NCBI GenBank assembly: GCA_037176885.1
Contig: JAWWNJ010000229.1
Span: 62,001-126,000, forward strand
Origin: Favolaschia claudopus
Taxonomy: Eukaryota; Basidiomycota; Agaricomycetes; Agaricales; Mycenaceae
Reading direction: 5' to 3'
DNA length: 64,000 bases
The translations under genes and the position numbers were made by a program. Below, piece by piece: positions 1-7,524 of this stretch. Position 1 is the first letter of the stretch. Every line of letters starts with the position of its first letter. The notes under the pieces are model-generated. The model had not been told where the DNA came from, did no database searches, and saw nothing but the letters and a program-made list of their open reading frames with translations.

Positions 1-1
1 T

Positions 2-292
2 CTTCTGTTCGAGCTTGGTTTCTTACTACCTCCCGGACCGACTTCCCTTTCTATCGACAATACTTCCACCATCCGGATGATTGTCAATACTGATGAAGTC
101 ACCGCTCAAACGAAGCACGTCCACATTGCCATCTGGTGGATCCGTGAAGCAGTCCTCCATCGCTGCATCGTCCCTGTTTACGTCCCTACGGAAGTGAATG
201 TTGCCGACTTATTCACGAAACCATTGTCGGCACCACGCCACAAGACTCTCGTCAAAATGTTGGGCATGGCTCCCCGACCGGATGCTCGTTGA
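2..292 (+). CDS. Ty1/copia polyprotein, C-terminal RNase H end (partial)
   Basis: The frame is open from the first bases of the window and ends in a stop just before a polypurine tract. The peptide has the copia RNase H end: a D-N pair with a following S-T-I-R, then T-K-H-V-H-I, W-W-I-R-E, a V-P-T-E-V-N-V-A-D block and L-F-T-K-P-L. In copia elements this domain removes the RNA strand during reverse transcription. The aspartate of the I-D-N-T motif is the likely remaining catalytic residue; the rest of pol lies left of the window. The stop, purine run and LTR-like TG start follow in the standard copia order, so this is the 3' end of a plus-strand copia element. Start not visible. Confidence 0.88.
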   Translation, partial: LLFELGFLLPPGPTSLSIDNTSTIRMIVNTDEVTAQTKHVHIAIWWIREAVLHRCIVPVYVPTEVNVADLFTKPLSAPRHKTLVKMLGMAPRPDAR

Positions 293-299
293 GGGGGAG

Positions 300-570
300 T
301 GTTGAAGTATTTATTTCTCTTCCATTTACCGTACCTTACATTCTCCAACTCGCAATCCGTTCCGTTACGCGTCACACATTCCTTATGTAGCTTTGTGTCA
401 CCGTCACATTCCTCAGTCGTTTCCTCCACGACTGAGGTATGTGCACTCGTATCTACTGTCCTTACAGCTTACTGATTCTCCTGGTAGTTTATACTTACTG
501 TATTCTATCAGGTATATAATACACGAGTCGTTTCCTCCACGACTGAGTTTGTACTTACTGTATTCTATCA
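300..570 (+). repeat. Putative 3' LTR of the copia element, with purine tract at 290-299
   Basis: A purine-rich run (GAGGGGGAG) directly precedes TGTTGAAG, the usual copia junction of polypurine tract and 3' LTR. A TATA-like TATATAATA lies near 513-521. The right end is not fixed because no second copy is present; 570 is a guess at a CA-ending repeat unit. A hairpin-forming unit with CGTTTCCTCCACGACT recurs inside (about 418-433 and 529-544), and a 19-bp unit recurs at 492-510 and 552-570. Confidence 0.6.
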
Positions 571-756
571 TCACCTGCCTCGTTTCCTCTCGAGGATATA
601 CAAGCTGGGGCACTTCCTTTTATAGCACAAGTGAGGCACATTCATCCATTTTAGGCAATCTGCCTTGTTTGAGGGGAAATTTCTGGCAAATCTCCATCAA
701 CAGAGGCAGATTGATCATCAGAGTCCCGACTTCAACCGAAAAAAATATACCTTGGC

Positions 757-824
757 CTAACCTTAACCAAACCCTAACCCAAACCTTAACCCTAAACCAC
801 CCTAACCACCCTAACCTCTAACCA
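757..824. repeat. Degenerate telomere-like tract (CCCTAA-type)
   Basis: About 68 bp made of variants of CCCTAA and CCTTAA (CCTAACCTTAACC, AACCCTAACCC, CACCCTAACC), the complement of the common fungal telomere unit TTAGGG. It is internal, irregular and flanked by retrotransposon sequence, so it is an interstitial tract rather than a chromosome end. Confidence 0.65.
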
Positions 825-949
825 GCTCGTCCTGCACTCAAATGTGAATTTCCGGAAGTTAGCGCTTGCCCTAACTCCCTCGACGGCGGTAATTGATGGG
901 CCTTCGGCAGTCCATATATGGTATTGATTGATGATCTACTTTGACGTAC

Positions 950-1034
950 ATCTGCCTCATTTTGCGCTGATCTGCCTCACTTTGTCTCATCTGCCTCACA
1001 TCAAACTCACCTGCCTCACATCAATTCTCATCTG
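950..1034. repeat. Short degenerate tandem repeat (ATCTGCCTCAC unit)
   Basis: Four good copies of a 10-12 bp unit built on TCTGCCTCA or CTGCCTCAC, plus weaker variants (TTTGTCTCATCTG), occur within 85 bp. No coding sense was found. Confidence 0.6.
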
Positions 1035-2631
1035 GGCCCGCCACTTTGTCAATCCTCTTTCCTCTCCTAGTGAGTCTTGGACTCTTCGGTGCTTAAAAGG
1101 CAGATTTCTACGAGGTAGCACATGTGTAACACCATCATTTCTTTTTTATCTCGTGACCGTGTTGTACTTAGAACCATCTCCACTTCCCGCTCCGTTTCCA
1201 TTATCCTGCGCTCATAGATGATCTCATTCCGCCTTTGTTTTACTTACTTACTTGTTATAAGTACTACGATGTATTAGCTACAATTCTTTGGTGAATCTAG
1301 AACTTAAACCAGTCACTCTGTTCGCCACAAACTAGCTCTCGTGTGCCGAAACTCTTGCCTTACGGTAAACTTTCGTCACATATTTTTGACTCTTAACTAG
1401 TATCTTTGCTCTTCGTCGCCGCTTGCTCTGGTTACCTGTGGTCTGATCAACCGCCGCTACCGACTTCGACGACGACTCTCTCACCAAAGTTTTTCTCTTG
1501 TCTCATCTCCTGTCTCAACTCTTGCTTTTTTTCTCGTACTCTCTCATCTCGACGCAATGGCTCAATTTACTCGTGGAAGCGGACGTTCTCCTTATATTAC
1601 TCGGGCGACTACTCGGAACAATCGTGTTACTGTCGAGGAACATGCGGAGGATAGTGAGTCTTCCACTTCTATTTCTTTTTCTATTGGTTCCGAGCATCGC
1701 GCTCCCGAGCAATCCGCTCCCAAGTCGGCTTTGGGTTCGCCCAAGTCGCGCAGCGTTACACCCGAACTGTTGTTCAGCCGGGTTGTTTCCGCTTCACCAC
1801 CCATTCGGGCGGTTAGTGCCCCACCTCCTCAGGTGGTGGAGGGAGCTTTTCCTTCTCAGGAAAGCTCCGGGCTGTTGCTTGTCCCGTTGCTTGACAGCAG
1901 CGTGGACTTTGGTATTCTCGACTTGGATGCAAGCGAGAATCGCGAGACCTGGACGCAGGTTACTCGCCAGTCTTCCAAGTCTCACAAGGAAGACAAGAAG
2001 TCGGTTGGGGCCGAACTTAATCGTTCTACCTCCGCTTCTACGTCGCCAATTGAACGTGCGACTAAAGAAATGAGCTCCAAGGAGCTTAGGCAGATTGGCA
2101 AGCGTTACATGCGCATGGCCAAAGCCGCTGATAAAAGCCGTCGAGCTTCTCGCCTTTCCGATGAGGAACTTATTTCTCTCGCCTCTGACGATGAGGATAA
2201 AGTTGCGAAAGTTAAATTGAACACATTTAACTCACCTCGTTTCATAGGTGCTCAGGCACAATCCACCCCCGCACCGGTTCGGAAGGTTGAAGTCCGCTCG
2301 GCTTCGCCTTCTGAAAGCAAAATCTCTCGAGGCGAAGGGCCTTCTCAGCCGAAGGGTAAAGGACCGGATCCTCGCAATTGGGGCGAGGTTGATTGGTCGG
2401 ACCAATTCTCTGAAGCTGAGTTTGAAGCTCAGCGCGCTGCATTCGCTAATTTTGAAGAAATCAATCGAATTAAGGAGGAGCCTATTTCTACTCCTTCTGA
2501 TTTATTCCGGGATGCTCCCGTGAATGGCGTACCCTCGGATAGTTCTTCTACTACCGTTGTAATTAATAAACCTGAACATAATTCTCCTCCAAATGAATCA
2601 GTGTCTGGCCAGACCACTACCTCATTATCTG

Positions 2632-3970
2632 CACTGTGGCCCGCAAACCCCATGAATTTCACGCAGTTGATTCACCCAATCTTCACCTGAAGTTCACCAG
2701 AAAAGCCCATGAATTTCACGCAGAGCTTGTGAAGTTCACGGGGTTCAATTCACCTAGTTGGACTAAGTGAATGGAACTTTTCATGGGGTTCATTCACGTA
2801 GTTTTCAGTGAATTTCACGGGATTATAGAGTGGAATCCCCTTTCACTAGGTTCAATTCACCTTCATTTACCTGAGAATTCATTCGTAAACTACGTGAAAA
2901 TTTGATTCAAAGTTCGTGAAAAATCAATTGGGCCATTCTTGCTTTGACCAGAGATCGCTGGAATCCTACTACATACTACAGTGCCAACCGCCACCTTTTC
3001 CGCACACGTGCCGTGAGTGATCGGCTGAGAATTAGAGCTTAAAACCAATTTTTTTTGGAAGGAAACCGATGAAAAGAATGCGATTCACGTTAAGACCTCA
3101 TTTTCTTACGTAATCGGTCATTTTTTTCGGCTGTTGAACCAAAATTTCCTACATTTTTTGCCCTTTTCTCCGCTCCTGGCGGTCTAAACCTTGATCTACT
3201 TACCGTGAAAGCACAAGAAATAGACATTCTGCCTCGGTCTGAGGCTCTATGCACCGGTAAACAGTGTGTGTGGCTGTGCAATCGGTCATTTTTTTTGGGT
3301 CCGAAAACTGAAATTTGATGCTACAGCTTAGCCGTTTACAAGCCTGATAGCTGCAATCAAACTGAGTCGTTTGCCGCAGTTTCCGAGGAAATCGGCCTTT
3401 TTTTGCGGCCCGAGAAAGGATTACAAATTTTTACTTTCCCACACCCTTATATGGTAGTCGAGAGGTGATGAGTGGCACTGTACATTGCTTTACTAGCTTT
3501 ACTTCACTACTGGAATATATAACTTTACTTAGTTGCAATACATCTCACCGAACACCATATAGATTGAATTTCTTGATATGAGGTGAGCGCAACCAGTACT
3601 GATGGCCGGAACCATGTACCTTGCTCGGAGCAACTCTGACCCATGAATTTCACCCAGTTTGAGAGTGAATTTCAGAGAGTCCCACCTCGGCTAAAATTGC
3701 AATTTTTCAACGATTCCAGGTGACTTGATTCAACCAATTTTCAAGTGAATTTCACGTAGTTGGAATCTAGGTATGCCAAGCCAAATTCATGCACTTTCAT
3801 TCACCCAATAACAAGGTGATATTCACGTAGCTCAGCATGGCCTACAGGAAGTACGTGAATCAGGTACCTGAATTTCCAACTACGTGAATCTGAATTCACT
3901 TGAAGATTGGTTGAATCGTGAATTTCATGCAACGGCTAAGTGAAATTCACGGGGTTTTACAACCACAGTG
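2632..3970. mobile_element. CACTA-like non-autonomous DNA transposon, 1339 bp
   Basis: Ends are CACTGTGG and CCACAGTG, flanked by the 3-bp duplication CTG (2629-2631 and 3971-3973). Removing the element plus one CTG restores the gypsy gag frame exactly, which supports the borders. Both subterminal regions carry many copies of a near-palindrome GTGAATTTCACG and variants, the arrangement known for CACTA (EnSpm) elements where transposase binds subterminal repeats. No transposase frame is present. A second element of the same build, with another palindrome, lies at 37420-38113. It carries a TA-flanked MITE (2979-3480). Confidence 0.8.
2979..3480. mobile_element. MITE family B (CAGTGCCA ends), copy 1
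   Basis: Inverted ends CAGTGCCA and TGGCACTG are flanked by TA on both sides (2977-2978, 3481-3482). The 502-bp body matches, in reverse orientation, the copy at 49667-50165, with similarity visible along nearly the whole length. TA duplication and CAGT ends suggest mobilisation by a Tc1/mariner-type transposase. Nested inside the CACTA-like element. Confidence 0.85.
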
Positions 3971-4442
3971 CTGATGAGAAATCGAACCTTCAGAAGCGTT
4001 TGAAGGCAATTAAACTTGAGGAGAAACGTCAGAAAGACGTCGAAATAGCGGAAGCGAAACGCACCGCTAGGTTGCTTAAGAAAAAGCAGGCTAAACAGGT
4101 TAAGAACCGCGCTAAGGAAGCGGTTGAAGCGAGCATTGAGCGGGAAATTCGCACCAAAAGTTCTGGTAAAAGCGAACAAAAACGCTCGAATTCCCCTCCT
4201 GCTAGACCCCTTGTAGGCGGAACATTTATTGACAAAGTTATTCGCGAGGCTGCCGCTCGGAATTCCTCCCCACCTTCGTCAAGCTCGAGCTCGAGTTCAT
4301 CCAGCTTGAGTTCCTCGAGCTCCAGCTCAGATTCCTCCGAGGAAGATTCCTCTGACTCGGACGACAGTCGAGCAGCTCGGATAGCTCTTCCAGCTCTGAC
4401 GAGAGTGGTACCGACTCTGGAAAGTCTGTGAAACGGAGTCAT

Positions 4443-4627
4443 TGTAAGGGGAGAAGGGCCCAGGAGCCAAGTCAATAACAAACCTGGGGATCAGAGATCC
4501 CCAGTGAACTACTTATATACAAGAGGTGACGTAAGATATGACATAAGTGAGCACACAGCATGATGTCTTGGAGACAGAGAACTTCTGCCCAAGTCAGAAG
4601 ATGTCATAGCTGTGGAATCCCCTGACA
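4443..4627 (-). repeat. 3' LTR of the KH-type element
   Basis: 185 bp, TG...CA ends, paired with 5695-5879. Relative to the minus-strand gene order it is the 3' LTR, directly after the purine tract. Confidence 0.85.
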
Positions 4628-4690
4628 TCACCCCCTCTTCAAGATTCGTCGCCTCGACGAAGACCAGAGCCCAGTAGAATGAATGATCCT

Positions 4691-5086
4691 TCAAAATCCT
4701 GGATCGCCACGGAAGAGTAGGTTGCCCTGGGAGTCAATCCGCGAATCTGACGCAGACACTGCACCGCCTCGCCGTGCCGTCTGTTGTCGACGTCCCCTTT
4801 CAGGTCGAATAGCATCAATGGCCATAGGCGAAGGAGCTACTGAACGTGGAGAGGGGGACGGGATGGCAGTGGGCATGGCCACCGAGGGGGCATAAGGAGT
4901 AGAGCTGGGGCGGGGAGTAGGAATAGGGGACGCCATTACCTGCGTAGGAATAGAGATGGCGGCAGGATTATGGGGTAGGGAGTTAGAGGCGGGGTAGGAA
5001 GACTCCTGTGGTGCAAATCGCACCCCAGACTTCCTTGGCTGTGTAGCGGCACCTGGGTGCGGCTCCCGCTGAAGAAGCGCGCACAC
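4691..5086 (-). CDS. Pro/Ser-rich downstream frame of the KH element
   Basis: This 131-codon frame overlaps the end of the KH frame and runs almost to the purine tract. It is rich in Pro, Ser and Ala with an Arg-rich stretch (R-P-E-R-G-R-R-Q-Q) near its end, as in many gag tails. It is probably the true C-terminal part of the KH protein, reached after a one-base shift. No catalytic motif was found. Confidence 0.5.
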   Translation of the reverse strand: MCALLQREPHPGAATQPRKSGVRFAPQESSYPASNSLPHNPAAISIPTQVMASPIPTPRPSSTPYAPSVAMPTAIPSPSPRSVAPSPMAIDAIRPERGRRQQTARRGGAVSASDSRIDSQGNLLFRGDPGF

Positions 5087-5589
5087 CCCGCCAGAAGCGT
5101 TCGCTTACGCATGAAACGCTTCCCAAGCGCAATTAGCGCTTCACCGATTTGCTGGTCGGTACCACGGATAGATACACGGCGCTCCAAGGGGGAAGCCTTA
5201 TCAGTATAGGCTCGAAGTTGGGCGCCGGAGATGTCGTGCGACTGATGAAGACCCTTACCACCACGGCCAACGATATGCCCGACGACCGAGTCAGGCACCA
5301 CAAGCGTACACGAGTAGCGGGACGGTGCGTCCTGTGCAGTAGGGAGGGTTTCGGCGAGTGGTATGGCGGTGTGGCCGACAGCGATGATGGCAGGGGTAGG
5401 GGCTGGGGTTGAAGGTTCAGAGCCCCAGCGAGCGCCATCCCAGGAGAAGCGCCAGGCATGCCCTCGGGGAGTAGAGGCTGCAGTGTCCCCAAACTCAAGA
5501 CGATCAAGACGGTCGTGGACGCGCTGTAGTTCGCTTCGAAGGAGAGTGCAGTAGGAATAAAGGTCCTGAGGAACTGCGGGGGTTGCCAT
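4936..5589 (-). CDS. KH-domain protein of the small LTR element (gag-like)
   Basis: The 217-residue frame starts about 100 bp inside the element. Residues about 10-32 look like a short coiled coil (Y-S-Y-C-T-L-L-R-S-E-L, then D-R-L-D-R-L-E). Residues about 95-160 form a K-homology domain: V-V-P-D-S-V-V-G-H-I-V-G-R-G-G-K-G with the G-x-x-G loop, then I-S-G-A-Q-L, a basic strand R-R-V-S-I-R-G-T and a closing helix ending in K-R-F-M-R-K-R. KH domains bind single-stranded RNA or DNA, so a role in binding element RNA in place of a zinc knuckle is plausible but inferred. After the KH domain this frame soon becomes low-complexity, while the other frame (4691-5086) continues with a proline-rich tail, suggesting a programmed or mutational frameshift near 5075. 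Confidence 0.75.
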   Translation of the reverse strand: MATPAVPQDLYSYCTLLRSELQRVHDRLDRLEFGDTAASTPRGHAWRFSWDGARWGSEPSTPAPTPAIIAVGHTAIPLAETLPTAQDAPSRYSCTLVVPDSVVGHIVGRGGKGLHQSHDISGAQLRAYTDKASPLERRVSIRGTDQQIGEALIALGKRFMRKRTLLAGCARFFSGSRTQVPLHSQGSLGCDLHHRSLPTPPLTPYPIILPPSLFLRR

Positions 5590-5694
5590 AGCAAGGGAGG
5601 TGTAAGGTCGATGGTAGGATGAGGGCAGAGTAGGAAGTAGGGTGGTCGGCTGGGGCTAGGAGAGTGCCAGAGTCGAATAGAAGGTTTGTTATGC

Positions 5695-5879
5695 TGTAAG
5701 GGGAGAAGGGCCCAGGAGCCAAGTCGATAACAAACCTGGGGATCAGAGATCCCCAGCGGACTACTTATATACAAGAGGTGACGTAAGATATGACATAAGT
5801 GAGCACACAGCATGATGTCTTGGAGACAGAGAACTTCTGCCCAAGTCAAAGGACGTCATAGCTGTGGAGTCCCCTGACA
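5695..5879 (-). repeat. 5' LTR of the KH-type element
   Basis: 185 bp, TG...CA ends, paired with 4443-4627, with a few substitutions between copies. It contains the likely TATA box upstream of the KH gene and cuts the copia gag at 5880. Confidence 0.85.
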
Positions 5880-6289
5880 GGAACGAGAATCTTTGAGCTC
5901 CCTCATAGCAGTGGAAACCCGCCCAACCAAGCTGACCAGGCTCTCACCCTCACCAAGACGGATAGAGGTAAGGGTGTGGTAGGCATGGAAACGAGCTCCT
6001 GCCTTTCTAGGGGCAAAGAGCTCCTCCAATGCGTTCCAAAGAGCAACAGGGTTATCATCATGCTTTTCAACAAGAGGCTTGACATCAGTACCCAACATTT
6101 GCCACAAATACCAGAGCACTTGTCTCTGGCATCAGTGTCAATGAGAATAGCGCTCTCTGCATCAGGAGAGAGAGGTTGGGTGTATGAAAAGATGCCCTTG
6201 GCTTTAAGTTTAGCCTTGGCATCACTTCTCCATGCAGTAAAGATGGAGTTTTTGGTCAAGATGGGCAGGGTCTCATGTGCGTCTGACAT
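5880..6289 (-). pseudogene. Ty1/copia Gag N-terminus, frameshifted and truncated
   Basis: The start codon at 6289 opens a frame with W-R-S-D-A-K-A-K-L-K-A-K-G-I followed by I-D-T-D-A-R-D-K-C-S, the usual N-terminal pattern of copia Gag (UBN2/DUF4219 type). About 60 codons in, the frame shifts by one base; the second frame continues with A-L-W-N-A-L-E-E-L-F and M-R-E-L-K-D-S-R-S. It stops at the LTR of the KH element, so it was cut by that insertion or by recombination with it. Confidence 0.7.
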
Positions 6290-6329
6290 GGCAGAAAGGA
6301 CTACAAGACTTAAAACACACACACTATAA

Positions 6330-6765
6330 GGACAGAGAGAGTGAAGAGCGCAGATGGGAGGGATGAGATCTCAGGATGATAAACTCAGGAGATGTTCAAA
6401 GGCCGGGGCAAGCACAGAGGTCTGAAGTCAACAGTGAGAACTCTAGTAGATTGCAATGTGAAGGAACCACTTGCCTGAAGTCAACAGTGAGAACTGAGGA
6501 CTCCAGGCACTATCTAGGGCCTTTATATATGTAGAGACTACTACTACTAATATGTGCTGAGTAAAGCACTTAGTAATGCTGAGTAACCAGCTGAGTAATG
6601 CTGAGTAACTAGCTGAGTAATGCTGAGTAATGGTAACTAAGCTAATGGTAACTATGAGTAATACAGAATGAGTCAGCTCAGAATCAGATGGAATCAGTGA
6701 TAGGAACATGAGGAACAGATATCAGTGATAGGATCAAGTAGGACCACATTGATGATGTTCCCACA
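6330..6765 (-). repeat. Probable copia 5' LTR (minus orientation)
   Basis: It lies directly upstream of the minus-strand copia gag. The outer end reads TGTGGGAACATC on the minus strand, a typical copia LTR start. A TATATATAAAGG box lies at about 6521-6532. The inner end is uncertain because the partner LTR is missing. Confidence 0.55.
6546..6665. repeat. Tandem GCTGAGTAA repeats within the copia LTR
   Basis: GCTGAGTAA occurs at least six times within about 90 bp, followed by weaker GGTAACTA units. This lies within the region assigned as LTR. Confidence 0.7.
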
Positions 6766-6780
6766 CTCAATGAGTGAGAG

Positions 6781-7231
6781 ATGTTAGAGGCAAAACCCAC
6801 ACTTCAACAGATGCTCTGTCCTGACAGCGGCAAAAGCACTGGAGGTTATATGGCGATGATGTGTGGTGGACCAGTGAGTTGGAGAAGCAAGTTGCAATCC
6901 ACTGTCTCTCTCTCCACTACTGAAGCAGAGTATCTTGCTGCAGTGGAAGCTGGGAAGGAGATCAAGTGGGTGCGCAATGTGCTTCATGAACTGGGCTATG
7001 GAGTGTCTGGCTCTCCTCATGGACAACCAGTCTGCCATCCAGGTTGCTAAGAACCCTGAGTACCATGGACGGATGAAGCACTTGGACCTAGCTTTCTATT
7101 GGCTTAGAGATCAGGTTGTTAAGCGGTTCATCTCAGTGCATTATGTGCTTACTGGTGAACAGCTTGCAGACATCCTCACCAAAGCCCTGGCGCGTCCCAT
7201 TGTGGACAAGTTGCGAGGACTTAGTTCCTAG
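6781..7231 (+). pseudogene. Ty1/copia RNase H fragment with a frameshift
   Basis: The first frame carries S-T-G-G-Y, S-W-R-S-K-L-Q, S-T-T-E-A-E-Y-L-A and I-K-W-V-R, the central part of copia RNase H. Near 7000 the frame shifts by one base, and the other frame continues with M-D-N-Q-S-A-I, H-L-D-L-A-F-Y, Q-L-A-D-I-L-T-K-A-L and a stop at 7231. The N-terminal catalytic Asp region and the rest of pol are absent, and no purine tract or LTR follows. It is opposite in strand to the neighbouring gag, so it comes from another insertion. Confidence 0.8.
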
Positions 7232-7524
7232 AATTTACAACGTTATCGCACCGCCTTCTACTGTTTGATCCCAGAGTGATATCGATCGACATCAGCACAG
7301 CCACATCCTTCCCCTTTAGGCAGTAACGCAATCTCCACTCGTGTCTTGCTTTTGCACTTTCTACTTCCCCGTAGGTAGGAACTCCAAGTACGGAAGTACG
7401 AGAAACAGTATATTCAGATATATCTTTGAAGGGATAACTTGCATAGAGTATAGACATATAATGAGAATAATGAGAATATATGAACGGTTATATGGTAGGT
7501 AGTGGTCGGGCGGACATGTTAATA
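7232..7524. other. Short gap without a recognised feature
   Basis: No coding, repeat or RNA signal seen between the RNase H fragment and the end of the recombinase gene. Confidence 0.4.

Larger units (their letters stand above)
571..1556. other. Repeat-rich leader without a supported gene
   Basis: No reading frame here has recognisable protein features. The stretch holds the telomere-like tract (757-824), the TCTGCCTCA repeats (950-1034) and AT-rich sequence up to the gypsy gag start. TGTAACACC near 1127 and TTCGTCACA near 1372-1380 resemble the ends of a gypsy 5' LTR of about 250 bp, but with no second copy this stays a guess. Confidence 0.4.
1557..4442 (+). pseudogene. Ty3/gypsy Gag, N-terminal part, split by a DNA transposon and truncated
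   Basis: The reading frame begins at 1557 and runs to 2631; it is broken by the inserted element 2632-3970. If the element and one copy of its CTG target duplication are removed, the frame continues at once into a Lys/Glu-rich, probably coiled-coil stretch and then a poly-Ser/Asp-rich tract. Landmarks are an R-Q-I-G-K-R-Y-M block, D-P-R-N-W-G and a serine run. From memory, this order is typical of the region before the retrotransposon gag domain in agaricomycete gypsy elements. Near 4370 the Ser-rich frame shifts by one base. The gene ends at 4442, where a KH-type LTR element starts, so the capsid and zinc-knuckle parts are missing. Confidence 0.75.
4443..5879 (-). mobile_element. Small LTR retrotransposon encoding a KH-domain protein
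   Basis: Two 185-bp LTRs (4443-4627 and 5695-5879), nearly identical by eye, enclose 1067 bp. Read on the minus strand the LTR runs from TGTCAGGGG to CTTACA, has a TATATAAG box, and is preceded by a purine tract GAAGAGGGGGTGA. The interior encodes a KH-domain protein and no polymerase, so the element is non-autonomous. Its termini, purine tract and first interior bases (GCATAACA) resemble those of the larger element at 13736-19214. Flanking 5-mers differ (GTCAT left, GGAAC right), and the left flank is a gypsy gag while the right is a copia gag, so the locus probably arose by recombination between two insertions. Confidence 0.85.

Noticed and set aside
757..824. True telomere
   Set aside because: Short, degenerate and internal; sequence continues on both sides.
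4029..4481. Minus-strand Glu/Ser-rich frame
   Set aside because: Mirror image of the Ser-rich gypsy gag coding strand.
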